From NCBI GenBank assembly GCA_030532575.1, contig JAUNKV010000001.1, positions 62,001 to 126,000 on the forward strand: a stretch of DNA of 64,000 nt. Direction: 5' to 3'. Shown here piece after piece: positions 55,779 to 64,000 of this stretch (position 1 is the first letter of the stretch; every line of letters starts with the position of its first letter). Position numbers and translations under genes: made by a program. The notes under the pieces are model-generated. The model saw only the letters and a program-made list of their open reading frames with translations. It had not been told where the DNA came from and ran no database searches. The DNA comes from Propionibacteriaceae bacterium. GTDB taxonomy: Bacteria > Actinomycetota > Actinomycetes > Propionibacteriales > Propionibacteriaceae.

Positions 55779-56380
55779 GTCTTGCCAAGCGCCAACGCGC
55801 CGCCCTGTGTGATCTCATGGCCGAGTTGGGACCAACGGCCCCGACCCGCTGCCAGGGCTGGGAGGTCGCCGATCTGGCAGCACACCTGTGGGTGCGGGAA
55901 CACCGCCCCACCGCCCTGCCGGGTATCGGTCTGTCCCGGTTTGCCGAAGTCACCCGGCGCATCCAGGACAAGGCGCTGAGGCAGCGAGGTTTTGACTCCC
56001 TCGTCGCCGAGCTGCGCAGGCCCGGCTGGGTGATGCTCCCGCTCGATGGCGTCGTCAACGCCGTGGAGTTCTTCGTCCACCACGAGGACGTGCTGCGTGC
56101 CAACGGCCGTCAGCAGGTGCTGAGTGCCACAGAGCAGGCTCAGCTGTGGCGCACCGTGCACGTGTTGGCGCTCCGGGCGCAGCGGGCCTGGGGAGGCAGG
56201 CTCAGGGTCTCCCCCATCGGCGGTGGGCCGCTGCTGCTGGGCCGTGGGGACCGCCCGGTGACCCTCCACGGGTTGCCCTCAGAGCTCCTGCTCCTGCTCA
56301 CCGGGCGCAGCGCAGAGGTCACCGTCACGGCCGAACCGGATGCGGCCCGAGCACTGGTCGAAGCCATCGGCTCCCTGTAA
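55775..56380 (+). CDS. TIGR03085-like / maleylpyruvate isomerase N-terminal family protein
   Basis: A 201-residue protein of the DinB-like, mycothiol-dependent maleylpyruvate isomerase N-terminal group, resembling TIGR03085 proteins of actinobacteria. Visible pieces are [20 protein letters not shown] at about 27-46 and [13 protein letters not shown] near 99-111, whose His residues could bind metal. Substrate unknown. It overlaps the fucosidase stop (ATGA). Its 3' end is covered on the other strand by a spurious extension of the catalase frame. Confidence 0.8.
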   Translation: MSLAKRQRAALCDLMAELGPTAPTRCQGWEVADLAAHLWVREHRPTALPGIGLSRFAEVTRRIQDKALRQRGFDSLVAELRRPGWVMLPLDGVVNAVEFFVHHEDVLRANGRQQVLSATEQAQLWRTVHVLALRAQRAWGGRLRVSPIGGGPLLLGRGDRPVTLHGLPSELLLLLTGRSAEVTVTAEPDAARALVEAIGSL

Positions 56381-57912
56381 GCGGCTCCCTGTGAGTGACC
56401 GGGTGCGTGAGGAGGCGGGGGCGGCCACCCCCACAAGGGGCCCCCCCCGCCGCCCCACGCAGGGCCGCAGCCCCGGACCGTGGGCTCGGACGCGGCCCCG
56501 CCCGCGGCGTCGCTGGTCTTCCAGTACTGGAAGACCCGACCGAGCACGGGCTCGTTCACACCGGCCAGCGACCCTGCGACGGTCTCCACGAGGCGCTCCC
56601 GCTGGGCGTCGTCGTAGACCTCGCGCACCAGGGTGTGGGCCTGGCCGAAGTCGTCGTCCTCACTGTGCAGGGTGTAGGCGGAGCGCACCAGGGCACCGTC
56701 GGCCTCCCAACCGTTGTCGGCCGGACCCTGGGTCTCGGCGTAGGGACGGCCGAAGGAGTTCGGGGCGTAGACCGGGGCATCCCCGGTGTGGATGTACTCC
56801 ATGTTGCCCTGAGAGGCGTAGTTGTTGACCGGGCACACCGGCTGGTTCACCGGCAGCTGGTGGAAGTTCGAGCCGATCCGGGCGCGCTGTGCGTCCGGGT
56901 ATGCGAAGACCCGGGCCAGCAGCATCTTGTCGGGCGAGACACCGGTGCCGGGCACCATGTTCGACGGGCTGAAGGCGGCCTGCTCGATCTGGGCGTAGAA
57001 GTTGGTCGGGTTCTCGTTCAGCTCCAGACGGCCCACCTCGATGCGGGGGTAGTCCTTCAGGGACCACACCTTGGTCAGGTCGAACGGGTTGAAACGGTAC
57101 TCCTTGGCCTCGTCGTAGGGCATCACCTGGACCTGCAGGGTCCAGCTCGGGAACTCACCCCTGGCGATGGAGTCGAACAGGTCGCGACGGTGGAACTCGG
57201 CATCGACGCCAGCCAGCTCGGTCGCCTCCGCCCCGGTCATGTTCTCCACGCCCTGGTTGCTGATGAAGTGGTACTTCACCCAGAACTTCTCCCCGGCCGC
57301 GTTGACCCACATGTAGGTGTGGGAGCCGTAGCCGTTCATGTGACGCCAGGTGCGGGGCAGGCCGCGGTCACCCATGAGGTAGGCCACCTGGTGGGCGCTC
57401 TCCGGGGACAGCGTCCAGAAGTCCCACTGCATCTCGGCGTCACGCAGCCCCGAGGCGGGCATCCGCTTCTGGGAGCGGATGAAGTGGGGGAACTTCATGG
57501 GGTCACGCAGGAAGAACACCGGGGTGTTGTTGCCGACGATGTCCAGGTTGCCCTCGGTGCTGTAGAACCTCACCGAGAAACCGCGCACGTCACGCCAGGT
57601 GTCGGGCGAGCCCTGCTCCCCGGCGACGGTGGAGAACCGGATCAGGGAGCAGCTGGTGGCACCGGGCTGGAACACGGCGGCCTTGGTGTAGGCGGTGACG
57701 TCACCGGTGACGGTGAAGGTGCCGAAGGCACCGGCCCCCTTGGCGTGGGGGCTGCGCTCCGGGACACGCTCGCGGTTGAAGTGGGCGAGCTGCTCCACCA
57801 GGTGGACGTCGTGCAGGACGATGGGGCCGTTCGGGCCGACGGTCAGGGAGTGGGAATCGCTCTGGACCGGGCAGCCGTTGAGCTGGGTGGACGGGGTGTC
57901 GTTGGTGTTCAT
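56140..57912 (-). CDS. katA: Catalase with an abnormal, probably frameshifted C-terminus
   Basis: A clade-3-like haem catalase: active-site His56 in [15 protein letters not shown], Asn in [10 protein letters not shown] near 128-129 and the haem Tyr in [14 protein letters not shown]. Catalase similarity ends near [10 protein letters not shown] (459-468). Family members stop at about 480-500; here the frame continues for about 100 Pro/Gly/Ser-rich codons to 590, reading the TIGR03085-like gene backwards. The change point is a G8 run at 56448-56441. The real stop is probably lost by an indel or sequence error; neither single-base shift gives an immediate stop. The ATG overlaps the fur stop. Confidence 0.85.
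   Translation of the reverse strand: MNTNDTPSTQLNGCPVQSDSHSLTVGPNGPIVLHDVHLVEQLAHFNRERVPERSPHAKGAGAFGTFTVTGDVTAYTKAAVFQPGATSCSLIRFSTVAGEQGSPDTWRDVRGFSVRFYSTEGNLDIVGNNTPVFFLRDPMKFPHFIRSQKRMPASGLRDAEMQWDFWTLSPESAHQVAYLMGDRGLPRTWRHMNGYGSHTYMWVNAAGEKFWVKYHFISNQGVENMTGAEATELAGVDAEFHRRDLFDSIARGEFPSWTLQVQVMPYDEAKEYRFNPFDLTKVWSLKDYPRIEVGRLELNENPTNFYAQIEQAAFSPSNMVPGTGVSPDKMLLARVFAYPDAQRARIGSNFHQLPVNQPVCPVNNYASQGNMEYIHTGDAPVYAPNSFGRPYAETQGPADNGWEADGALVRSAYTLHSEDDDFGQAHTLVREVYDDAQRERLVETVAGSLAGVNEPVLGRVFQYWKTSDAAGGAASEPTVRGCGPAWGGGGGPLWGWPPPPPHAPGHSQGAAYREPMASTSARAASGSAVTVTSALRPVSRSRSSEGNPWRVTGRSPRPSSSGPPPMGETLSLPPQARCARSANTCTVRHS
56414..56451. terminator. GC-rich hairpin between convergent genes
   Basis: Arms 56414-56426 and 56439-56451 pair at 12 of 13 positions. 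It lies 34 bases after the TIGR03085-like stop and across the catalase 3' end, where a shared terminator is expected. It includes the C8/G8 run that coincides with loss of the catalase stop. Confidence 0.45.
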
Positions 57913-58346
57913 ACCGTTCCTTCCGCAGTGAGGCAGGCGGGGCAGATGCCCCAGTAGATGACCTCAGCCTCATCCACCGTGAACCCCTGGGCGTTCGTCG
58001 GCTCCAGGCAGGGAGCCACCCCCCTGTGGCAGGCGACATCCCGGAGATCGCCACAACGGCGACACTTCAGGTGGTGGTGGTTGTCCCCCGTCGCAAGCTC
58101 GAACCGAGCCACTGAACCGGCTGGTTCCACCCGGCGGATGAGACCCGCTTCACAGAGGGCCGCAAGCACGTCGTAGGTGGCCTGGACGGACAGGGAACCG
58201 ATCTTTGCGATGGCGAGCTCCCGGGCCTGTTCGATCGTCGCGTGGGGGTGCGCCTCCAGGGCCTCGAGAACCGCCAGACGTGCGGAGGTGACCCTGAGGC
58301 CCACCGACCGCAACGAGACGGCGTGATCCGAGGAGGTTGAGGACAT
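57909..58346 (-). CDS. Fur-family peroxide/iron regulator (FurA-like)
   Basis: A 145-residue Fur-family repressor with an N-terminal winged helix ([23 protein letters not shown]), the His cluster [13 protein letters not shown] and a C-terminal CPAC, giving two CxxC zinc sites. Coupled by ATGA to the catalase gene, it matches the furA-katG arrangement in which the regulator represses its own operon until oxidised. PerR- or FurA-type sensing is inferred from the linkage. Confidence 0.9.
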   Translation of the reverse strand: MSSTSSDHAVSLRSVGLRVTSARLAVLEALEAHPHATIEQARELAIAKIGSLSVQATYDVLAALCEAGLIRRVEPAGSVARFELATGDNHHHLKCRRCGDLRDVACHRGVAPCLEPTNAQGFTVDEAEVIYWGICPACLTAEGTV

Positions 58347-58360
58347 GGTGTCACCCTAAC

Positions 58361-58385
58361 CCATTTCTGGAAGAATTCAAAAAAA
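58361..58385 (-). promoter_or_regulatory. FurA-box-like AT-rich sequence upstream of fur-katA
   Basis: On the minus strand, TTGAATTCTTCCAGAAATGG (58380-58361) preceded by a T run resembles, from memory, the mycobacterial furA operator core ATTCCAGAAAAGGG. A -10-like TTAGGG sits 7-8 bases before the fur ATG, so the transcript may be nearly leaderless, as reported for mycobacterial furA. Confidence 0.45.
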
Positions 58386-58411
58386 CGAGAAGTCCAACTT
58401 TGGCTAGCCTC

Positions 58412-58425
58412 AGCTGAGCTCAGCT
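58412..58425. repeat. 14-bp perfect palindrome at the gatB stop
   Basis: AGCTGAGCTCAGCT is self-complementary without a loop and contains the gatB stop codon. It is part of a run of CTCAG/CTGAG units. It is too loop-poor to call a terminator. Confidence 0.35.
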
Positions 58426-59907
58426 CAGCTTCGACAGGAGCAGCTCCCGCACCCGGGAGGCGTCGGCCTGCCCCCGCATCGCCTTCATCACCTGGCCGAT
58501 GATGGCCCCGGCGGCCTGAACCTTGCCATCGCGGATCTTCTGGGCGACATCCGGGTTGGCCGCGATGGCCTCGTCGATGGCCGCGGTCAGCGCACCGTCG
58601 TCGGAGACCACCGTGAGCCCACGGGCGGCCACCACCTCGGCCGGGCTGCCCTCCCCCGCGATGACACCGTCGAAGACCGAGCGGGCCAGCTTGTCGGTGA
58701 GCTTGCCCTCGTCCACCATCGCCTGGGTGGCGGCGACGTCACCGGGGCTGACCCCCAGTGCCTCCAGCTCCACCCCGGCCTCGTTGGCCCGGCGGGCCAG
58801 CTCGGACAGCCACCACTTGCGGGCCGCCTGCGAGGAGGCCCCAGCAGCGACCGTGGCCTCGATGAGATCCAGGGCACCGGCCGCGACCACCGCAGCCATG
58901 CTCCGCTCGTCGATCCCCCACTCGGCGGCCAGCCGCCTGCGACGCTCGGCCGGGGGCTCGGGAAGGGTTGCCCGCAGCTCCTCGATCCACTGCTCGTCAG
59001 GGGCCACCGGCACCAGGTCGGGCTCGGCGAAGTAGCGGTAGTCCTGCGCCTCCTCCTTCGAGCGCCCCGCACTGGTGGAGCCGTCCGCCTCGTGGAAGTG
59101 CCTGGTCTCCTGGGTGACGGTGCCGCCCCCGGCCAGGATCGCGGCCTGACGCCTCATCTCGAAGGACACGGCCCGCTCGATGGAGCGCAGCGAGTTGACG
59201 TTCTTGGTCTCGGTGCGGGTTCCCAGTTCCGCCGACCCCTTGGGCGCCAGGGAGACATTCGCGTCACACCGCAGGCTGCCCTGTTCCATGCGGACGTCGG
59301 AGACGCCCAGGGCTCGCATCAACTCGCGCAGGTGGGCGACGTAGGCGCGCGCCACCTGCGGGGCCTTCGCCCCGGTCCCCAGGATGGGGCGGGTGACGAT
59401 CTCGATCAGCGGCATCCCGGCCCGGTTGTAGTCGATCACCGAGTAGTCGGCCCCGTGGATGCGGCCGGTGGCGCCGACGTGGGTCAGCTTCCCGGCATCC
59501 TCCTCCATGTGCGCCCGCTCGATCTCGATGGCGAAGGTCTCGCCATCGACCTCCACCTCGACCAGGCCGTCGAAGGCGATCGGCTCGTCGTACTGGGAGG
59601 TCTGGAAGTTCTTGGTCATGTCCGGGTAGAAGTAGTTCTTCCGAGCGAACCGCCCCCAGGGGGCGATCCTGCAGCCGAGCGCCAACCCGATGCGGATGGC
59701 GGACTCCACCGCCTTCCGGTTCACCACCGGCAGCGCGCCTGGAAGCCCGAGGCACACGGGGCAGGTCTGGGTGTTCGGCTCCGCCCCGAAGGCGGTCGAG
59801 CAGCCACAGAACATCTTCGAGGCCGTGTTGAGCTCGACGTGCACCTCCAGCCCCAGGGCCGGGTCGAAGGCCGCCAGGACCTCGTCGTAGTCCATGAGTT
59901 CAGTCAT
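58420..59907 (-). CDS. gatB: Asp-tRNA(Asn)/Glu-tRNA(Gln) amidotransferase subunit B
   Basis: A 495-residue GatB. The N-terminal block [11 protein letters not shown], the zinc Cys pairs FCGCS and CPVCLGLPG, the motif [12 protein letters not shown] and the C-terminal GatB/YqeY tail are visible. It binds the misacylated tRNA and phosphorylates the carboxylate. The ATG at 59907 shares a base with the gatA stop; a GTG two codons earlier is possible. Confidence 0.96.
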   Translation of the reverse strand: MTELMDYDEVLAAFDPALGLEVHVELNTASKMFCGCSTAFGAEPNTQTCPVCLGLPGALPVVNRKAVESAIRIGLALGCRIAPWGRFARKNYFYPDMTKNFQTSQYDEPIAFDGLVEVEVDGETFAIEIERAHMEEDAGKLTHVGATGRIHGADYSVIDYNRAGMPLIEIVTRPILGTGAKAPQVARAYVAHLRELMRALGVSDVRMEQGSLRCDANVSLAPKGSAELGTRTETKNVNSLRSIERAVSFEMRRQAAILAGGGTVTQETRHFHEADGSTSAGRSKEEAQDYRYFAEPDLVPVAPDEQWIEELRATLPEPPAERRRRLAAEWGIDERSMAAVVAAGALDLIEATVAAGASSQAARKWWLSELARRANEAGVELEALGVSPGDVAATQAMVDEGKLTDKLARSVFDGVIAGEGSPAEVVAARGLTVVSDDGALTAAIDEAIAANPDVAQKIRDGKVQAAGAIIGQVMKAMRGQADASRVRELLLSKLS

Positions 59908-61415
59908 CACCACACCGCCTTGGAACCGGGAAGAGGGCTGGCCTGGGCCAGGAGGGGACCTGCGCTCCCCTCACACCGGGCCTCGAGGAAGGAACCGACC
60001 CGGTAGAGCCGGTCGTCGGCCATCGGCGGGGCGATGACCTGCAGGCCGACAGGAAGACCGGCCTCGCTCAGCCCGACCGGGAAGCTGGCCGAGGCATTGC
60101 CCGCCAGGTTGGAGGGAATGGTGCACAGGTCCGCCTTGTACATCGCCATCGGGTCACTCATCCGCTCCCCCAGCCGGAAGGCCACGCTCGGGGTGGTCGG
60201 GGAGACCAGTACGTCGCAACTGGCGAAGGCGTGCTCGAAGTCCTGCGCCACCAAGGAACGCACCTTCTGGGCCGAGCCGTAGAACTGGTCGTGGTATCCG
60301 CTGGACAGGGCATAGGTGCCGATGATGAGGCGACGCTTCGCCTCCCGCCCGAAGCCCTGGCCACGGGTGATCGAGGTGACGGCCTCCATCCCGTTGCTGC
60401 CGTCGTCGCCGAGGCGCAACCCGTAGCGCACCGCGTCGAAACGGGCCAGGTTGGATGACAGCTCGGCCGGCATGATGAGGTAGTAGGCCGCCAGGGCGTA
60501 CTCGAAGCTCGGGCAGGAGACCTCGACCACCTCGGCCCCGGCATCACGCAGCCAGCCGACGGCCTCGGCGAAGCGCGCCTCGACGTCCGGGTCGTAGCCC
60601 TCGCCGCCGAACTCCTTGACCACGCCGACGCGCAGCCCTGCCACCTCCCCACTGCGGGCGGCCTCGGCCAGCGCTGGCAGCGGCTGGGCGATGGAGGTCG
60701 AGTCCATCGGGTCGTGTCCGCCCATCACCTCGTGCAGCAGGGCGGCGTCCAGCACGCTTCGTGCAACCGGCCCAGGTTGGTCGAGTGAGGAGGCCATCGC
60801 GACCACCCCGTACCGGGAGACCCCGCCGTAGGTCGGCTTGACCCCGACGGTGCCGGTCACAGCACCTGGTTGCCGGATGGACCCGCCCGTGTCGGAGCCA
60901 AGGGCCAGTGGCGTCAGGCAACCGGCCACTGCGGCGGACGAGCCGCCCCCTGACCCTCCGGGAATGCGCTCGATGTCCCAGGGGTTGCGGGTGGGGCCGA
61001 AGGCCGAGGTCTCGGTCGAGGAACCCATCGCGAATTCGTCCATGTTGGTCTTGCCCAGCACGACCAGCCCCGCGGTCTTCAGCCGGGCCACGACGGTGGC
61101 GTCGTAGGGCGGAGTCCACCCCTGGAGCATCCGTGAACCACAGGTGGTGGGCATCCCGATGGTGCAGAAGTTGTCCTTGACGGCCACGGGAATCCCGTCC
61201 AGCGGCGAGCTCACCCGTCCGGAGCGACGGCGCTCGTCGGAGGCCGCGGCGGCCGCCAGGGCACCGTCGGCATCGACGTGGAGGAAGGCGTTCAGCTGCG
61301 GGTTCAGCGCCTCGATCTGTTCCAGATGGGCGCGGGTCACCTCCACCGCGGTGGTCTGTCCTGCGGCCAACATCTCGGCCAGGACGTGGGCCGGTCGGGT
61401 CAACAGTTCACTCAT
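59907..61415 (-). CDS. gatA: Asp-tRNA(Asn)/Glu-tRNA(Gln) amidotransferase subunit A
   Basis: A 502-residue amidase-signature enzyme. The catalytic triad is Lys80 in VAVKDNF, Ser155 in GGSGGGSS and nucleophile Ser179 in [11 protein letters not shown]. It releases ammonia from glutamine for GatB. The ATG at 61415 follows GAGGAC, 4 bases after the gatC stop. Confidence 0.96.
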   Translation of the reverse strand: MSELLTRPAHVLAEMLAAGQTTAVEVTRAHLEQIEALNPQLNAFLHVDADGALAAAAASDERRRSGRVSSPLDGIPVAVKDNFCTIGMPTTCGSRMLQGWTPPYDATVVARLKTAGLVVLGKTNMDEFAMGSSTETSAFGPTRNPWDIERIPGGSGGGSSAAVAGCLTPLALGSDTGGSIRQPGAVTGTVGVKPTYGGVSRYGVVAMASSLDQPGPVARSVLDAALLHEVMGGHDPMDSTSIAQPLPALAEAARSGEVAGLRVGVVKEFGGEGYDPDVEARFAEAVGWLRDAGAEVVEVSCPSFEYALAAYYLIMPAELSSNLARFDAVRYGLRLGDDGSNGMEAVTSITRGQGFGREAKRRLIIGTYALSSGYHDQFYGSAQKVRSLVAQDFEHAFASCDVLVSPTTPSVAFRLGERMSDPMAMYKADLCTIPSNLAGNASASFPVGLSEAGLPVGLQVIAPPMADDRLYRVGSFLEARCEGSAGPLLAQASPLPGSKAVW

Positions 61416-61419
61416 GTCC

Positions 61420-61713
61420 TCAGTCCTCACTCAGGATCTGGGGGACCCGGAAGCGTCCCTCCTCGACATCGGGGGCACCGGCCAGCACCGCTGCCACGGG
61501 AAGGCTCGGCCGCACCTCGTCGTCGCGCATCACGTTGACCAGCGGCAACGCATGGGTCATCAACGGGACCTCCGGTCCTGCCACCCGGGCAACCCGGGAG
61601 ACCGAGGTCAGGATCACGTCCAGCTCGGGGGCCAGTTCGGCACACTCGGCTTCCGTCAGGTCGAGTCGAGCCAGCGCGGCGAGCCGCGCGACCTCCTCAG
61701 CGGTCAGGGCCAC
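61420..61713 (-). CDS. gatC: Asp-tRNA(Asn)/Glu-tRNA(Gln) amidotransferase subunit C
   Basis: A 97-residue GatC ([20 protein letters not shown]). It stabilises the GatA-GatB complex. The GTG at 61713 is chosen because GGAGGA lies just upstream; a longer frame to 61743 lacks this. Confidence 0.94.
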   Translation of the reverse strand: MALTAEEVARLAALARLDLTEAECAELAPELDVILTSVSRVARVAGPEVPLMTHALPLVNVMRDDEVRPSLPVAAVLAGAPDVEEGRFRVPQILSED

Positions 61714-61764
61714 GATTCCTCCAGGCAGATCACACCGACCCACGGATGTGGGCCAAGCCGAATC

Positions 61765-62502
61765 TTATCCGTGATCGGCGGTCTGGAGCACTCGTCTGAG
61801 GGGGGCGTAGTGTTCCTTCACCGCGCGCCGGTAGGCCTCGGCGTCCCCCGCCTCGGCCGCGCGCAGCATGTCACCGTGGGCCCTGGCCGTCAGCTCGATG
61901 TCGTCGGGGGCCGGGATCGACAGCTGCGGCAGGACCACACTGTGCACGTCCCAGAACGCCGCGACGAGCTGGGCGACGATGTCCAGTCCGGTGTGCTTGA
62001 GCAGCCGGGTGTGGAACTCGCGGTCCTGCTCCGCGAAGGACTCGCCCCGCTCAGCGGCGGCGACCATGTCGTCGACGAGTTCGTGCAGGTCTGCGTTCCT
62101 GCTGCCCCGCAGGCGTTCACAGACCCGATCCGCCTCGGTGAGGTCGAGGCTCTCGCGCACCTCGACCACCTCCCGCAGCGCCTTGAAGTCATCGCCGGGC
62201 ACCATGATCGCCCGGAACACCAACGTCTCCACGAGAGGCTGCAGTGAGGCCCGACCGACGAAGGTGCCCCGGCCGTGCTGCACCTCCACGATCTCCAGGG
62301 TGTTGAGCGTGCGGATGGCCTCCCTCACGGAGCTGCGCGACACGCCGAGCTGCTCGCACAGTTCCGCCTCGCTGGGCAGCGGGTCCCCCGGCTGCAGCTT
62401 GCTGCCGATGATGAGTTGCTTGATCTGGCTCGCGGTCTCCCGCGCCAAGGTCCTGCCGCCCCGAACGCCACGTCGCGCACTGTCCAGCCGTTCCACGCCC
62501 AT
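61765..62502 (-). CDS. FadR/FCD-type GntR transcriptional regulator
   Basis: A 245-residue GntR regulator with an N-terminal winged helix (about 18-86, LPSEAELCEQLGVSRSSVREAIRTL) and a helical FCD ligand domain with metal-binding residues in DREFHTRLL and the later AHGDML and EH. The ATG at 62502 follows GGAGGA by 12 bases; longer frames lack a site. Divergent from the binding-protein gene and probably its regulator. Confidence 0.9.
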   Translation of the reverse strand: MGVERLDSARRGVRGGRTLARETASQIKQLIIGSKLQPGDPLPSEAELCEQLGVSRSSVREAIRTLNTLEIVEVQHGRGTFVGRASLQPLVETLVFRAIMVPGDDFKALREVVEVRESLDLTEADRVCERLRGSRNADLHELVDDMVAAAERGESFAEQDREFHTRLLKHTGLDIVAQLVAAFWDVHSVVLPQLSIPAPDDIELTARAHGDMLRAAEAGDAEAYRRAVKEHYAPLRRVLQTADHG

Positions 62503-62570
62503 TGCCCTGTTGTCCTCCGAAAGGGTGATCCAAATCTCGGCATCGTGACCGAATTGTGACGAACCGGTCG

Positions 62571-62600
62571 TTGCTCCGCCGCACATGTTGTGCTTAGTAT
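62571..62600 (+). promoter_or_regulatory. Predicted promoter of the peptide-binding protein gene
   Basis: TTGCTC (62571-62576) and TAGTAT (62595-62600) are spaced by 18 bases, with a start point near 62607. This overlaps the regulator-proximal gap. Confidence 0.45.
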
Positions 62601-62608
62601 ATGCCTAT

Positions 62609-62624
62609 CGTCAGTCATCAGACG
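62609..62624. promoter_or_regulatory. Possible GntR operator
   Basis: Short inverted arms CGTC (62609-62612) and GACG (62621-62624) flank 8 bases immediately downstream of the predicted start point. Size and placement fit a FadR-type repressor site, but the arms are short. Confidence 0.3.
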
Positions 62625-62648
62625 TCAGAACATTTAAGGAGTTCAACG

Positions 62649-64000
62649 ATGCATCTCCCCACGGAGAACAGCTTCTCTCGCCGCTCGTTCGTCAAGCTGC
62701 TTGGCGCCACCTCCGCGGCGGCAGGCATCGCGGCTGGTCTGGCTGCCTGCGGCACCACCCCGAAGGATGGCGCCTCGGCCAGCGGCAAGCCCAGTGACGC
62801 CATGACCGGGTCCGCCCCGGCCATGGTCGGCAACCCCGACGGCACCATCACCGCCGGCATCTCCTACGAGCTCGGCACCAACGGGTACGACCCGATGACC
62901 ACCACCGCCGCCCTCACCATCGCCGCCAACTGGCACACCCTGGAGGGCCTCACCGAGCTCCACCCGGACACCCGCGAGGTCTACGCCGCACTCGGCAAGG
63001 AACTCCCGAAGCAGGTTGACGACACCACCTGGGAGGTCACCCTCCGCGACGGCGCCATGTTCAGCAACGGTGAGAAGGTCACCGCCGATGACGTGGTCTT
63101 CTCCTTCGAGCGAGTCCTCAACCCCGAGAACAAGTCCCTGTACGCGGCCTTCCTGCCCTTCATCGAGGCCGTGACCAAGAAGGACGACAGCACGGTCACC
63201 ATCAAGACCAAGTACGCCTTCTCCCTGGTGCCTGAGCGCCTGTCCGTGGTCAAGGTCGTGCCGAAGGCGGCCGTCGAGGCCGACCAGAAGGCCTTCGACC
63301 TCAACCCCATCGGCTCCGGCCCCTGGAAGATGACCGACAACGGCGCCGGGTCGAAGAAGGTCACCTTCGAGCGCAACGACTCCTACAACGGCGCCCGCCC
63401 GGCCAAGGCCAAGAGCATGGTCTGGGAGATCCTGCCCGACAACGCCACCCGCGTGAACGCGATCTCCTCCGACACCGTGCAGGCCATCGACGCCGTGCCC
63501 GCCACCGACCTGAGCACCCTCAGCAGCTCCAAGAAGGTCGCCGCCGAGCAGGGCTTCGGACTGGTGTTCATGATGTTCAACTGCGGCTCCGCCCCGATGA
63601 ACGAGGTCAAGAACCGTCAGGCGATGCTCTACGCCCTCGACATCGAGAAGATCTGCAAGACCGGCATGAGCGACCTCGCCACCCCGGCCACCAGCTTCGT
63701 GCAGAAGGAGCACCCGGCCTACAAGCAGGCCGCCACCGTCTACACCCAGGATCAGGAGAAGGCCAAGGCCCTCCTCGCCGAGACCGGCCTGACCGCCGTG
63801 CGGCTGCTGTGCTCGGACCACGGCTGGTTCTCCGCCGTCCGCCCGATCATCAAGGAGTCCCTGGAGGCCGTCGGGCTGACCGTGACCTACGAGGAGAAGA
63901 AGTCCTCGGATGTCTACGCCACCATCGACGGCAAGCCCGAGGCCTACGACATCGTTGTGGCTCCCGGCGACCCGTCGGTGTTCGGTGACGACGCCGATCT
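62649..64000 (+). CDS. Family-5 (peptide/oligosaccharide) ABC substrate-binding lipoprotein, 3' end outside window
   Basis: The frame is open for at least 450 codons to the right edge. The N-terminus combines a twin-arginine motif (SRRSFVKLLG) with a lipobox (LAAC, Cys34), so it is probably a Tat-exported lipoprotein. The body is SBP family 5: YDPMTTTAALTIAANWHTLEGL, a DGAMFSNGEKVTADDVVFSF block and NPIGSGPWKM. Peptides, nickel or oligosaccharides are possible ligands. AAGGAG precedes the ATG by 8 bases. Permeases and ATPases presumably lie beyond the window. Confidence 0.9.
   Translation, partial: MHLPTENSFSRRSFVKLLGATSAAAGIAAGLAACGTTPKDGASASGKPSDAMTGSAPAMVGNPDGTITAGISYELGTNGYDPMTTTAALTIAANWHTLEGLTELHPDTREVYAALGKELPKQVDDTTWEVTLRDGAMFSNGEKVTADDVVFSFERVLNPENKSLYAAFLPFIEAVTKKDDSTVTIKTKYAFSLVPERLSVVKVVPKAAVEADQKAFDLNPIGSGPWKMTDNGAGSKKVTFERNDSYNGARPAKAKSMVWEILPDNATRVNAISSDTVQAIDAVPATDLSTLSSSKKVAAEQGFGLVFMMFNCGSAPMNEVKNRQAMLYALDIEKICKTGMSDLATPATSFVQKEHPAYKQAATVYTQDQEKAKALLAETGLTAVRLLCSDHGWFSAVRPIIKESLEAVGLTVTYEEKKSSDVYATIDGKPEAYDIVVAPGDPSVFGDDAD

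Noticed and set aside
56140..56440. A new C-terminal domain on the catalase
   Set aside because: The segment is low-complexity, antisense to a supported gene and begins at a homopolymer, so a lost stop is more likely.
58412..58425. Intrinsic terminator after gatB
   Set aside because: The palindrome has no loop and the T run downstream is about 40 bases away, within the fur promoter region.

Overview
The window reads as a high-GC Actinomycetota chromosome, most likely Propionibacteriales/Propionibacteriaceae (inference from gene content: a single bifunctional Rel, a YebC-RuvC-RuvA-RuvB-YajC-SecD-SecF-Apt-Rel string, a PriA-type HisA with no trpF nearby, a furA-like/catalase pair, DUF349 and TIGR03085-type proteins). 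Genes are tightly packed, with many 1-4 base stop/start overlaps (ATGA, GTGA, TGATG). No gene-free stretch exceeds about 200 bases. I saw no tRNA, rRNA, CRISPR array, insertion sequence, prophage or origin.

Region 1 (1-24.2 kb) is a conserved informational backbone, mostly on the minus strand. From high to low coordinate it runs yebC, ruvC, ruvA, ruvB, yajC, secD, secF, apt, rel, a metallo-hydrolase, hisS, aspS, rarA and the start of a DUF948 gene. Accessory genes sit inside it: a K+ channel between apt and rel, an ECF sigma factor with a membrane partner after rel, a DUF349 gene, an efeUOB iron-uptake operon under a DtxR/IdeR-like box, and a plus-strand pair of exporters (Bcr/CflA MFS and EamA).

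Region 2 (24.2-31.1 kb) is the least ordinary part. A co-directional, overlapping gene string runs pcp, hisA(priA), a fatty-acyl-CoA-reductase/HAD fusion, a LarA-like protein, a PlsC-like protein and a tandem GNAT. The LarA-like and PlsC-like proteins both appear to have lost canonical catalytic residues.

Region 3 (31.1-47.7 kb) holds a sirtuin, hisD-C-B-H, a small membrane protein, dnaE, a NarL-type two-component system with an 11-bp-arm inverted repeat upstream, a proline-rich membrane protein, and the cluster hisI-trpE-trpC-trpB-trpA.

Region 4 (47.7-56.4 kb) is a sugar-utilisation locus. A ROK repressor diverges from an operon of sugar-binding lipoprotein, two permeases, a ROK kinase, an M81 (MlrC-like) metallopeptidase, a GH29 alpha-L-fucosidase and a TIGR03085-like protein. 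A promoter and an operator-like palindrome lie between the two. The operon has no ATPase gene, so a shared ATPase elsewhere is expected.

Region 5 (56.4-64 kb) contains a Fur-family regulator coupled to a catalase whose 3' end looks broken at a G-run, then gatC-gatA-gatB, a FadR-type GntR regulator and a divergent peptide/oligosaccharide-binding lipoprotein cut by the window edge.
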